From Clytia hemisphaerica (Eukaryota; Cnidaria; Hydrozoa; Leptothecata; Clytiidae), in the NCBI GenBank assembly GCA_902728285.1, contig CACVBU010000616.1, positions 415,681 to 479,680 on the forward strand: 64,000 bases of DNA, in the 5' to 3' direction. Under the pieces are notes generated by a model, which saw nothing but the letters and a program-made list of their open reading frames with translations, did no database searches and was not told where the DNA came from. Positions within the stretch are counted from its first letter, which is position 1. Each line of letters opens with the position of its first letter. A program made the translations under genes and the position numbers. Below are positions 23,013 through 34,900 of this stretch, in pieces.

Positions 23013-23158
23013 GACTAGTCTGAATCACTGACCTGTAAAAAACCACAAGTAGTATAAGGAGCACGAATCCATTAAAGGATAGGCTGCTGGCATCCACTAA
23101 CAGATTCGTGTTCCTTATACTACCTGGGGCTTTGTAGAGGTCTGCGATTCAGACTAGT
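23013..23158. repeat. 146-bp hairpin-forming inverted repeat
   Basis: Arms of about 58 bases, GACTAGTCTGAATC...AGTATAAGGAGCACGAATC and its near-perfect inverted copy, are separated by about 30 bases. It lies between the astacin and GINS3 genes. Confidence 0.75.
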
Positions 23159-23222
23159 GGAAGGATGGTAACAATCTCATAAAAAACGATGTAATCCTGA
23201 TCTTAATCAGAGTTATGCATCT

Positions 23223-23668
23223 ATCAACCCGTAGCGGCGCGGTCGGTTTTTCAGGGCACTTGTAATGATTTAACAAACACAATTTGTTCTCGAAGTACGG
23301 CTGCCTATCTATAAAACAAACTAAGCAAAGTCCCACCAAAACGAGAGACATTTTCATGAGTCTCTGTGGTGAAGTGCAAACTATTCGAATAGCTTTACTT
23401 AATGGGCGGTACTTCATCACTTCAATTCAGTATCTTACATTGTTCACAAGAGCGCCCCTACGCTTGTGTTTTCGATACCGTAGTTGAAAGAAAATTTCCT
23501 TGTAAAGTAGAGTCTTTTTAACTCGAAACCTCTATAACTCGAATGTCTTCTTAACTAGAAATTTCCTTTAATTTGAACAAATTTGTGTTCCCTGTGCAGA
23601 TTCGTCAGACTCCACTGTAGATTTATTACCAGTCCCCTTATAAGCTGACCGCGCCGCTAAAGGTTGAC
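23223..23668. mobile_element. MITE with ends TCAACCCGTAGCGGCGCGGT, carrying a nested insertion
   Basis: Inverted termini TCAACCCGTAGCGGCGCGGT and ACCGCGCCGCTAAAGGTTGA enclose 446 bp. A pogo-like MITE (about 23508-23623) sits inside. Confidence 0.7.
23508..23623. mobile_element. Pogo-like MITE with reiterated AACTCGAA motif (nested)
   Basis: AGAGTCTTTTTAACTCGAAA and CTCTATAACTCGAATGTC open it, and a degenerate TCAGACTCCACTGTAG closes it. Confidence 0.55.
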
Positions 23669-23842
23669 AGGTGAAGTAAGGAGGATGAAGAGAAGTGTTT
23701 ATCCATCAATCATAAGAGCTAGCTCCAAAAGAAATTATACGGTATTTTTGAAACTGATGTGGGGTATGATTGCAGCCTTGAGGATGGGGTTTAAAAAAAG
23801 CCAAAGAAAAATATTAAAGATTTTTAACTAAACTAATAAAAT

Positions 23843-23848
23843 TTTATT
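23843..23848 (-). terminator. Poly(A) signal AATAAA overlapping the GINS3 stop codon
   Basis: On the minus strand the last codons read GAA GAA TAA AA, so the stop TAA lies inside AATAAA. If used, the 3' UTR would be about 10-30 bases. Confidence 0.45.
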
Positions 23849-24482
23849 CTTCCATTTCAGCGCGTTTTCGTTTCCTTTGTATGTTTACCGTATTAGAAAT
23901 AGTCAATTGTCCCACGTGACCTTTAAGCCATGCGTTATGATCATGCAAAGTTGACTGTCCGCTTTCAAATAATGCTATTTCAAATTCATCTAATTTTTGT
24001 TTGATTTTAACGACATCTTGATGTGACGCATTATGAGAAGCATCCATAACTTTACGAAATCGCTTGACAAAAACTTCCAACATAGCACGCGCCACATCGC
24101 CAGAATCACGGTGTTGAAAATGTAACAATCGGGTGCCAAAACGGAAAAAATAAGGTCCCATTTTATGTAAGTCTAAAACATTGGCGTCCGCTTTAAAAAT
24201 TTCACGATAGGATCCGTTGTAGATTTTTGGTAACTCAACCGAAGCTATGAGACGCCGTCCAGTGCAAAGTTTCAAGGCTAGCCAACACGGGATTTCCATT
24301 TTGGTACCACTATCCAGATGTTCGTTGGTGGTACTAGGATCTAAGAACCCTAGTCGATAACACGGTAATTCGAATTTGACGGGTACTTTTTCTTGCATTG
24401 TAATGATATCGTCTAAATCGTAGTAGTATACGCTTGTAGGGCGTGGTGTCAATTGGCGCATCAAATTGTCACTTTCATCCAT
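23844..24482 (-). CDS. GINS3: DNA replication complex GINS protein PSF3
   Basis: A single 212-codon exon encodes a clear PSF3 homologue; the family is usually about 215 residues. PSF3 is one of four subunits of GINS, which joins CDC45 and MCM2-7 to form the replicative CMG helicase in the nucleus. Recognisable blocks are the N-terminal YYDLDDIITMQEKVPVKFE, the central SVELPKIYNGSYREIF, the strongly conserved DLHKMGPYFFRFG and the helical MLEVFVKRFRKVMDASHNA. A short basic tail, RKRKRAEMEE, matches the position of the human tail. The start is the first in-frame ATG and gives a family-like N terminus. The gene is intronless, unlike its neighbours, and its stop overlaps a poly(A) hexamer. No other GINS gene is nearby. 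Confidence 0.95.
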   Translation of the reverse strand: MDESDNLMRQLTPRPTSVYYYDLDDIITMQEKVPVKFELPCYRLGFLDPSTTNEHLDSGTKMEIPCWLALKLCTGRRLIASVELPKIYNGSYREIFKADANVLDLHKMGPYFFRFGTRLLHFQHRDSGDVARAMLEVFVKRFRKVMDASHNASHQDVVKIKQKLDEFEIALFESGQSTLHDHNAWLKGHVGQLTISNTVNIQRKRKRAEMEE

Positions 24483-24598
24483 CTTTGCGATGTCTTATAC
24501 TGTATATTTATTTGCTATTGTTTTTTTTTTGTTTTTTTGCAGCTGAAACTGAAGAAATGAAATGAGGATTATGAAAAGTTTAAAATAATTTACTCTCT

Positions 24599-24832
24599 GG
24601 TACCTAATAGCCGGGGGGTTGGAATAAGCGGGGGGGTTGGAATAAAAATGTCATGGGTGGAAAATTTTTGAAAAGGAGGCTGATACAGCAGAACTAGGAC
24701 AAACGAGGTAACTTTCAAAACAATTTTCCAAAAATTAATAAGCGGGGGTTGGAATAAGAATGTCCTGGGTGGAAAATTTTCGAAAAATTAATTAGCAGGG
24801 GGACGGCTTTATTACTATTAGGTAATAATTTT
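24599..24832. mobile_element. Degenerate MITE with poly-G runs, relative of 4286-4539
   Basis: GGTACCTAATAGCCGGGGGG at the left and GGACGGCTTTATTACTATTA at the right bracket repeats of GCGGGGGGGTTGGAATAA. Confidence 0.6.
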
Positions 24833-25351
24833 TTTTTCAATCGAGCGCTGTGTTAATCTCTTTCCCCAACAAAAATGATTGATGTCAAAGGAAGCGATCG
24901 CTAATACACTAATAGGGACCAACCCCTCAACTTAAATCTTCTAATTGTCAACAGATTAGGTAGACAGACCGGGTACTGGATTTGTCTTGTAGTTCTTTAA
25001 CACAGATCGGTGGACTTTTTTTTATAACTACTTCAAGTTTTGAACCTATACTCGATAGTCAAATTTCCTATTTGCTACTAAAGCTAAATTTCAATAGCAT
25101 ACCGCAGTTATTCTAAAAATAGAAATCAAAATTACTGTTTGTCCGAGTTTTAATCCCATCATCCTTTGCATTAATTGCTTTTGCAAGTTAAATACACTTA
25201 TTGACAATACAAAAGTAATAGCTTGCACGCATCACGAATCAAGATGAAAAGGATTGTGGGATTGAATTTCGGTCAAATGTTAAAAGTAATAAGTATGACC
25301 ATGAGTTGGTATGACGTTTTCATAGCGATGTGCTATTGAGAAAGGAAATTG

Positions 25352-25919
25352 CTAGCCTGGGAATCCAAGCGTTAAACTTTTTTCACAGTCTAGTTTATGA
25401 TATTTTTGCTGCTGGTTTAACGCTTGGTGCAGGTAACTCGCCTGCAGGGACATTTTTCCCTGCAATGCAGGTTCGGCCTGATTGGCCAGCTTTTGGCGTA
25501 TTACTTAGCAGTACTTTCGCGCGCATTTTGATATTTTCGATGCGCGCGCATAATTTATGGAAAAAGCTGACTCTGCAGAAAAAAGGAAAACAAATGAAAA
25601 TGAAAATATAGATTCATTTCGAAACAAAATGGCTGTTGGCTGGAAGTCTAAATACATGTGGCTGATGTTTTGATGTAGTTTTTAGTAGTTTTGAAAGTCT
25701 TTTAGAGCTTGTGAAAGAGTTTTTATGGTAAGGTAATTATGTGTGTTTGCCTGGGTTTCCAAAGTTCAGAAAGTCTGTCAACAAGGGTTCACACACAGAC
25801 TGTTTATAACATTCTGTGTCAGACTAATCTACCTGCACCAAGCTCTATAATTTTAGAACTTTGTGACGTGAGGTATTTTTTGTTTTTTCTAAAATTATGA
25901 GCTTGGATTCCCAGGCTAG
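25352..25919. mobile_element. TIR element CTAGCCTGGGAATCCAAGC with 7-8 bp target duplication
   Basis: Perfect 19-base inverted termini CTAGCCTGGGAATCCAAGC are flanked by GGAAATTG at 25344-25351 and 25919-25926 (seven or eight bases). The 93-codon open frame inside shows no transposase motif, so the element is non-autonomous. A half end (GGATTCCCAGGCTAG) occurs at about 58947. Confidence 0.8.
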
Positions 25920-27409
25920 GAAATTGCAAGATGGTCATAATCTAAAATGGCATTCTGAACAAAGTGTTAATATTTGATTGCATTGGTCAAAAATGGGAAG
26001 TAACTTGCGACCAAGTTCTCATTTGATCTCGTTTCTTTGGTGACGTCAGATGACGCTAATATGTACCTCAGCCTTAAGAAAAACAAAAACAAGTTTTGAA
26101 ACTTACACATTGCTGTGTGAAATTATACAAAAGACCTGAGTCTACAAAAGTCTGCTTGAAAGATCAACACTTGATGACTTTGGTCAATTAAACGGGACTA
26201 GGGTTCAATATTCAAAGTTCAAAAATCGTAATCACTTAGTAGTTTGGACTTTGTCCACAGAATATTTTACTCTTGATGCTCAGCGCATTTACTAGTGCAC
26301 TGTTGCGGCTTCGAGGATTTGATTTAATAAAATTTAATAAACTTTGATGGGTGAAATTCATTGCTTATCATAAGAGATAAGGTGAAATTCATTTTTCGAA
26401 TATATGAGATTTATCTTTATTTTTATTTGATCATCTCATCTGATAAGAAAGAAAAGTCACGCGACTTTCGAGACCGATTTTAGACATTAAAACTTTGACT
26501 GTTTGAGTGGATTTCAACTACTATAATTTCTGATGAATTTATTGGTAAAATCAAGGTTTTATAGCTCAGACTATGATTCTATTAAAAATTACGTTGCCCC
26601 ATCAAAAAGCTAACAAATTAGATCATCTATGCTTATGTTTTAATGCTATTTCAAAATTTTCGAAAACAAAACTTGAACCCTGCAAAGAAGCGGCTGTGTG
26701 ACCTAGACGAGAGAAAGTTTTGCAGCAATAGTTAAATAAATGTGTCACAATAAGTACAAAATTGGATTTCATTTGATCGATTTAAAATACAATCAAAAGT
26801 CTGGTTACCGAACAAAAATGATTAATGAAATAGCCTGGATGCTACATTTCAATTAACTGTGATTACTCAAAAGACATTGGATTGTCTATTGAGAGATTCG
26901 GACAAAATTTACAGACCATGTTCTGTAAAATACAATCGTACACGATTGCTTAATAAACGAAATATGAATTATACAATTAGGGGATTGACGGAGATTACTT
27001 CTACAGAGTAATTCAATTATAACCTCAATTAAAAATATTTCTATCCGTGATGCATCAGAATTAAGAACAAAGTTCAACGGTCAAACTCTAGATATGGGTT
27101 CATGAACAAAGTCGAATATCCATAAACCATAACTTCAAGCTTTTGAACAAAGTTTTCAAATACTACCAACGTCAAAACAAGTGATAAGATTCGTGATGAA
27201 GAATAACAATTTTAAAATAAACATACTTAATCATCAGAAATTCCTTGGATCCCAAGCCAAAAATACTCGGAAATGCTTATGAAAAACATTGGAGGGATCA
27301 AAGTTTGGCTTGAAGCTTGATGAAGGTGTGGGAAGGGGTGTTCTGAAGGAACGAACAAGCTCTTGATGTTGTCAAAGTTAGTTCCGTTAACACTTGTGAT
27401 TATCAGATT

Positions 27410-28312
27410 AAAGGAACGGTAAAAATTAAGAACATTTTAAGGTTTTGATGACTCTAAAAGCACAAATTCAGTAAGAAATTTTACAAAAATACTCACAAAA
27501 TGGTGAAAATGAAAACATTCTAAGAATATTTTATAGGCTTAAAACTGACAAAGGTAAGACCATCCGAAGGCTTCAATAATTATATCAATTCAGTGACATT
27601 GGACAGCCAGCTAAAGGACGGTTATAGTTGACCTACGAAATTACAAAAAGAATTCAAGATAAAAAACTTTTTCGACTCCTATTACCATCATAGAGGGTAC
27701 GGGATGTATGATTTTGAGATCTCCATAAAATGTTCTTATTTTCACCATTTTGTGAGTATTTTTGTGCAATTTCTTACTGAATTTTAGACTAGTAAACTAG
27801 CCGTTGAAAACAGACTCTATCTAAAAATTCAAGCTCAAAAGAAAAAGCATCGAAAAAGTGATGTTGCGTGTCTTTTTTGAATTTCAACGACTAGAAGCTT
27901 CTTCCCTCAAAAAACGTTGTTTAATTTTTCAACTTTTTTTAGATTTTTTGAAAACCATCCAACTTTTTTGACTAAATTTTATTTCATAGTAACATTGAAC
28001 TTAGGAACATAGAAATAAAAGAACAATTGTTAAAACGCAATTAAAAGAAAGAAAAATAAACGCAAACACGTACGCACCTGACATACAGAAATCTGTATGT
28101 CTGAGCTTATGATTTTAGCTGAAGAAAAAAAAGGCGTGGAAGAAGCTTCAAGTCTGTAATTCTCCTTTTGCACGTACATTTATAGTTTACTTTTTATTAT
28201 TATTATTGTATAGTTCTTACAGCCAGAGTAATTACAGACTTGTTTACAAGTCTAACTGAATTTGTGCTTTAGAGTCATCAAAGCCTTAAAAATGTTCTTA
28301 ATTTTTACCGTG
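27410..28312. repeat. Long imperfect inverted repeat
   Basis: The arm AAAAATTAAGAACATTTTAA... CACAAATTCAGT near 27420-27472 is the complement of ACTGAATTTGTGCTTTAGAG... near 28255-28305. A second pair lies inside (27472-27530 against 27730-27780). The sequence family also appears at 2330-2480. Confidence 0.65.
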
Positions 28313-29352
28313 TTTTAGAGTCACCGTAAAGCTATAAAATGTTTTTTAAATATCTTGTTCATCGTCAGCTTGGAACCAAAAAGGGAACTTTTTCTGGTGA
28401 TTTTCTAACAAAAAGGCAATTTTCAGAATTTTTGCTACTAATTTCAACATATTTGTAACTTTTTGTTGGAGCAGCGTCCGATAATCGGACCCTTAAAAAC
28501 CATAAAAAATCACCTGGCTTGTCCTTTTAAGAAACGTTTAAGCCTATGTATAACTTTCATGAAAATTGATAAATTTACTAACTCGTGATGTATCAAAAAT
28601 GAAAATTTTAATCTAGCCTAGCAACCAATCATCAACAAAATGAAACAATATATAAATTATCAATCACCCAACGAAGGGTTTTTCCCTTCAATACACTTCA
28701 GTGATAAGGGAATTTCCCATCCAACAATTTCATTGACAAAGTTTACTAAATGACGGGAAAAAATGTTGTTTGTTTATTTTAACATGTTCAGCGGATGACG
28801 TCTGACTTATGTTTTTGTTTGATCTGGTTTTTGTAACATAAAGTAATACTTTTTCCGGACTTTCATCGATAGTTCAACAAAAAGGACTTTCTTATTAGAA
28901 AACCCATTTCTTAAAACTTTGAAATAAAAGCTCTGTAAAATTTGATATACGACTTTTCGGCCAACAATAAAAATATTAAGTTAAGGACCATTCCAAAATG
29001 TAACCTGTTTTTTTAGTTTTTTAAGGCAAAAAAAGATATTTTTATTAAAATTGACTTTATAATTTTGGTAGTTTCTTACAAAAAAAGTGTTGAGCTCACT
29101 GCATTGCACTTCCTTTTTCACACTTGTAGCAAAGGTTAAGGACAAAGTCGTGACTTAACCAAAAAGTCAGAGTATTGATCAAAGTTGAAAATCTAAAGTA
29201 CAAAGTTTGAATTGCAGACCAATGCGGCTTTCTCTTTTATGACAAGAGGTTCAGATAGAACAAGGAAAATATCAAACACTTTTAAAAATTGTTTTAAGGA
29301 AAAAAAGCACAACATTAATTTTGCCTTTGAAAGATTCATCATCATTCAGTCA

Positions 29353-29612
29353 TCACTGTGTCACAGATCCACTGGAAAATTTGGCAAAAATTTCGTCCCC
29401 GGTGGGAAAAATACCCTAGAATTCCAGCCCCACTGAGAAATTCATTTTTTTTCGAAATTCATTGTTCAGAAATTGCACACCAAAACCATTCCCAATAGAT
29501 TTTTTAGCCTTGGAACAATAGAATTTTTATCCCCATTGAGATTTCAATCGAAATTTTTATCCCCACTGTAGGCAAAAAGTTTCACCGGGGCTGTGAGGCA
29601 GGGGTGTCCAAA
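29353..29612. mobile_element. Divergent MITE, family with ends CCCTTCTCACAGACCCGG (copy 5)
   Basis: CACTGTGTCACAGATCCACTGG and ACCGGGGCTGTGAGGCAGGG bracket blocks such as TTTTTATCCCCACTG. It is clearly older than the other copies. Confidence 0.55.
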
Positions 29613-30891
29613 TGTTGAAAATACAGAGTCATGATATATTGATATCGAATTATCAAAACTGCCGCTTTGAATTTTAACCCGAAATAAATTTTGTAAACAG
29701 AGAAATGCGCTTTCTCACTGTTTGACTTGATTATCAGCAACTTTTAATCATAATTTCGACGTCAGCTGATAAAAGTGGTTGGCAAAAGAAGGTCAAAAGA
29801 ATCGTCAACTCATCAAAAAGTCATTTCGTCGAGTCATGCCATGTCATTTGCTTGATAGACTTAATTCGAAAAAAAAATGTAGGTTGGAAAAGGTTCAATT
29901 TCTACTAAAAAGAAAGAAACTCCTACTTTAAAACGGTCAGAAAAAACACAATAGAAGCCTACATGCCATTGAACAGAACCTACATGACATTGAACAGAAG
30001 CTACACTCTAAAACATGCAACCATCCTACACTCTTCTATCCAGACAGGCAGATAGACACACCGTAGAACACACCTATCTAAAAAAAGATTGCTTAAGATA
30101 AAAAAAATTTCTTGATCAATTAAATTGATATCATGAAAGAAAACGTGCGAAAAGAAAGAGGTCGAGTGAATTTAGTGCTTGCCGTTATATCACGAACAAT
30201 TTCATTTCTTACAGCACACACCTCCAAGCGTACCAACTAATGACGTCATTATTCATGATTGCAACATCATCTTAAAATGGTGTTTTTCATAATCACTTAC
30301 AACATTGACGAGTCAAAATTGATAATAACACCCAAATTAATATACAGGCTTAATTCTTGTGCAATTTCTGAACGACAAAAAAGGGGAGAAATTTCACTTT
30401 TTAGTATATAATACGATTAGTATTACGAAATCTAGAAAAATATCGTTTTATAGTTTAGAAAAAACGAATATATATAACATGGTAATTAAAAGACGGAAAT
30501 TTGAGAGATTACTATGCATGATAATATTCAATTAAAATATAATCCTACGCGTCCATTTCAAGATTAACAAAAGGAAAAATATAAGGCATTTGTACAATAA
30601 GAAAAGAAATATATTTATCTTAGTAGTGTGGTGTGGTGTAACATCCCACAGAAACTCCTTCAATCTACCCCTAATTTAACATCTCCATTATTGTTTTGAT
30701 TAACTCTTATCTGCTTCCAAAGTGCCACAGTGCACTTCCTACTATAAACCAAAACTTATGACATCACATTCTTGGACTTTGATCAGTTTTTTCGAATTCA
30801 ATGCTTTTTTTGATAAAACAACAGTTTAAGGATATTGAAAATAAGATTTAGTATCAACCAATCAGATTTGAGGATCAGGATCTTGGAGAGC

Positions 30892-31026
30892 TATATAAAT
30901 GAGGAGCTACTGGTTTCTCCAAGTATTATTATATAATCATTTTTGAAGTTTGTTCAAACTTGTCGTTTTTAAACGAAGAAATTTAACAAGCACCACAAAA
31001 AAGACTTTGAAATCAAGAAAACTAAA
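30892..31026 (+). promoter_or_regulatory. TATA promoter candidate and ATG-free leader exon 1a for PEPCK
   Basis: TATATAAAT at 30892-30900 is followed about 30 bases later by a stretch without any ATG, ending at a consensus donor (AAA|gtaagt, exon end 31026). The nearest plus-strand coding acceptor is PEPCK exon 2 at 37055, where splicing would place the first good ATG at 37104. The assignment is inferred from position and lack of any other plus-strand gene between. Confidence 0.45.
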
Positions 31027-31062
31027 GTAAGTCCATCATCTACTTTACGATTTGAGTACTAA

Positions 31063-31354
31063 TTAAAGGGATAATCAGATGGTTTGAGATATTTGGCATG
31101 TGGGATCCTTCTATTGCCCTGAGCAAAACCTCAATATTTTCAAGTCCAGATATTTAAATTACAAGCTTTTGACTTTTAGTAAGAAAACAATAGAATTTCA
31201 ACGTAAGAACCGTGTGAGAACCCATTTTCAGAAATTTTAAATTTTGATATCTCGACTTTAGAATATAGTTAGACAAAAATACTTGGTGATTTTATTCAAA
31301 ATCACATAGGGTTTTAAAGGCAAAAAATCTCAAACCATCTGATTATCCCTTTAA
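31063..31354. mobile_element. MITE with ends TAAAGGGATAATCAGATGG
   Basis: Inverted termini TAAAGGGATAATCAGATGGT and ACCATCTGATTATCCCTTTA enclose about 290 bp. It starts 37 bases after the candidate PEPCK leader exon 1a. Confidence 0.8.
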
Positions 31355-31875
31355 AATTTTTATTCTAATGGGTAAGTTGTTTAATATGTGTGCAACTGTA
31401 CTTTCAGGACAGTTTGTTCTTTACCTTGTTAAATGTGAGTCAATTAGAAATTAGAAAGTTGTGATAAAATACCTAGTATTAAAAAGACTTTGGTCCTTAT
31501 TTGCAAAAACTATTTTTTAAGTAAAAAGTAAAACTTGACAAGCTTTTAATTTTTAATCATTTAGATTTAATAAGATCAGTACATCCGAAAGAAGCTAGTC
31601 TTTGAAACTAGTTTAACTTACTTTCTAAAAACTGTCATAAGATGAAATTACACAATTTTTAGAAAATATTTATACAACACATGATATTTATAATCTTCCA
31701 TTATTTGAGAGGGATTTTAAATTTCGAAACTTTGACCTGTCAGACATGTAAGCATTGCTCAAGAGAGGAATTTAAAGTCCTTTGATACACGTGGTTTAGA
31801 GATTTTATCCTAAAATTTGAAAGAAAAACATATCTGAAAGATAAAGGTTTTGAGAAAAATTATAGCATTCCATCG

Positions 31876-31984
31876 TGACGTCATGACTTTTATAAAAGGC
31901 AAGCTAGAAACAGAGCTGAGATACAGTTAAATAACAGTCAACCGTTTTTAGCAACCTTGCACAAGAACCTAAACAACTTTAAAG
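31876..31984 (+). promoter_or_regulatory. CRE plus TATA promoter candidate and ATG-free leader exon 1b for PEPCK
   Basis: A perfect CRE palindrome TGACGTCA (31876-31883) lies 7 bases before TATAAAAG (31891-31898). A leader of about 60 bases without ATG then ends at donor AAAG|gtaaga (exon end 31984). Together they look like a compact cAMP-responsive core promoter. Linkage to PEPCK exon 2 at 37055 is inferred. Confidence 0.5.
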
Positions 31985-34900
31985 GTAAGATTTGATGTAA
32001 TTATTTTGCTAGATGGTACGTATAAGTAATAGTGAGATATCAAAGTTTAAGTAGATAAAGAAAGAAAGTTGTGTAATTTTCGTAAGTTATCTAGAGCTAA
32101 AAACAAGTCTTCTTGGGAAAAATTAAATACTATTGGATAAAAAATACAACGCAAAAATTTTTCCATTTTATCATGCTTCAGTGGGCAAAACCTAAAATAA
32201 TAAGAAATACTTCTTCTTTTTATGGAACCCCAAAAATTCCAGGAAAATTGCACGAATTCCAAAATCAGTATTCAAAGCAAAGGTTTCATTGTCACATAGA
32301 AGCCCAGTTTCGATGAACTTTGCAGAATTCTACCAGCATCTAGCACAGTAATCCATCTTAAACTGAAAATCTTGTGTGTACTGCGCTTTAGCTTGTTCCA
32401 GCTTACCTTTTGAAAAGTTCTTTGAAAAAGATAACTAGATATTTCAAATTTTCAAATATGCTTAGGGAAGAGGAAAATTTGAGGAAATTCAAAGGTACAC
32501 AATTTTTCCTGGAAAAGTTAAAAAACATACAGAAAATTCTTCTAGAAAAATAGCAGGATAGCCGTATTTATCATTATCATTCCCTGATTCAACTTAATCC
32601 CTTCAGAAAACTGTCAACAAAAATATTGTATGCATGGGTTCTCTGAAAAGATTTCTTTATAACTTCAGCCATAAAAAATCTACAGGTTGGCATGATCCCA
32701 TGAAATTTATTCTTGTCTCTCTATTTTTCTTTGCCTTGCTTTTGCTTTGCCTTTGCCTGCTTATTATTAATTGCATTTTTTAATAATTCTAGATCAATTA
32801 GATAATTTAAAAAAGTATAACTTTCTGCCTCCTGACAAATTGCAGGGTACAAATTCCTGTAAATTCCAATTTTCACACATTGAGCAAGACTCAGACACAC
32901 TGGGTCCAGAAAGCTAAGCTTTATAAATAGGAAAATGAGGGACACAAAAAGGTACTTTTGATTATATTTTGATTCTGAAGTCTTTCCTATAACTGGATCA
33001 TGTTAAAACTATGATAAACCATTGATGCTTTTCAGAATTTTTCATGTAAATTGAAAATTTTACTTTGAAAAATTCAGGCAAACTTTCAACTAAAACCAAA
33101 AGTGTCATTTAGAAATTGAATCATATTCAGAATGGGCAAATTGGGCATGAAAAATCCAGGCAAACTTTCAACTAAAACCAAAAGTGTCATTTAGAAATTG
33201 AATCATATTCAGAATGGGCTTTTGTAGTGGCTTGAAGTGGCTTTAGTTTTCAAAATATATATTGTTGAGTATGTGACTTTACTATATGATTAATGAGATT
33301 GGATATTTTTGCTGGAGGTTAACTTGTTTTTTTAAATCAAAAAATTTCCATGGAAAATCTTATTTTTATTTTGCTTTTACTTACTTTTGATACTTTTGAT
33401 GGGTTTTTAGAGTCTCTCAATCATTCCATTTGGATTTTAGATGCCCAAAAATACATTTCATTATTTTCCCTTTAGATTTAGGACATAATGTCACTGGAGA
33501 TATTATGCAAAAAGAACTGATTCAAAAGCTTATTTACCATGAAATCAAAATCTTGTCCAAATCAAGAATATATTTTACAGACAATCGCTAGACATTTGTG
33601 ACACTTTGTAAACTTGTTTGAATGTGCACTTTTAAACTCGGTGTGCAGACGCTTAGTTATAAGTTATATGAAACACATTAAGATATTGATCTACTAGGCT
33701 ATCTACTATGGAATTTGGAGTACCAAATTTTCAAAAAGATTTTGATAATTCAATCACTTTTTTAACAACCCTTCGAAGACTCAATAACCGTACATACTTT
33801 GATTGTTATTAATTAATTTCGATAAACTCAACACAACCAATTGATTACTTCTATAACTATTGATTACTTAAAGTCTGTCTCAATATAATTTGACAAAAAA
33901 GGCTATAACTTTTGATAGAATTCAAATTAGATAGCAGTTTTGTGCTTGTTGAGAAGACAAACAGGAGTGGAACATTATCATAAAGAAAAAATTCAAAAAA
34001 GATTGAAAAACAAAGATGGAAATGAAGAAGAAGAAAATCAACTTCTTCAATAATTGTGCTTATAATTATCATTTTCACACGAGTGATTCTTTGACCTTAG
34101 AGCATCATTAATGTGAAAAACAATCTTCAAAAAAATTTATTTTATCCAAAGATATAGTCCAAAGTTTGTCACTGATTGACTTCAAAAACCATCAAAAACA
34201 AACAAAAAAGAGCCCTTTTTTAAGTCAACCAGCGACAAAGTTTTAAGCTGTATTTTTTGACTGAAGCAATATTTTGTGATTTTATTTCGTATATCTATGA
34301 TGTTCTAAAGATTAAAGAATTTTTAATATGAAAATGAAAATCATAGCATTATTCAACAAGAAGTTGATTTTCTACTATCTTATTTTTCATCTTTGTTTTT
34401 CAATTTTTTTAATTTTTTTCTTTTTTGACAGTTTACAGTAGTGGAAGTACCTCGATTTTAAGCATGTTCAAAAAGTTCACAATAACGACTTTCTTTTTAT
34501 AACGGAAACCAAACGAGTAAGAAAAAGTCAAGCAACTAAATCTCAGCGCTCCGTGGTTGTGACGTAGTTTACAAAATTGTTAAGATATAATGACATACTT
34601 TTTAACAACTTTTTTCTATGTCATTTTTGAAGCCTCTTCGTAGGAGAATTTTATTACACTTCATGGCAGATTAAAAAGACGATTAGAAAACGAAAGCTTC
34701 TTCATTTTTCATTTTTGCATTTAAGGGGAAGAATGAAATTTTCAGAAGATTATTTATTTGATATGAGGATTCCCATTTCCGTAAAATTGCAATTCCTCAT
34801 GGTTGTGAAATGGTGGCTATGGGTAATTCCTTTGTTCTTTTGCCATTTTCATTTGTTCTATGTGACGTAAAGATGCTTCACAAATCAAAGTATTTCCACT

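Larger units (their letters stand above)
24833..30891. other. Six kilobases with no recognisable coding sequence
   Basis: Both strands were read for split exons and none was found. Contents that can be named are the TIR element at 25352-25919, the long inverted repeat at 27410-28312 and a MITE at 29353-29612. Perfect CREs lie at 26041-26048 and 30241-30248. Confidence 0.5.

Noticed and set aside
25330..25611. 93-codon open frame
   Set aside because: It is inside the TIR element at 25352-25919 and shows no transposase or other motif.
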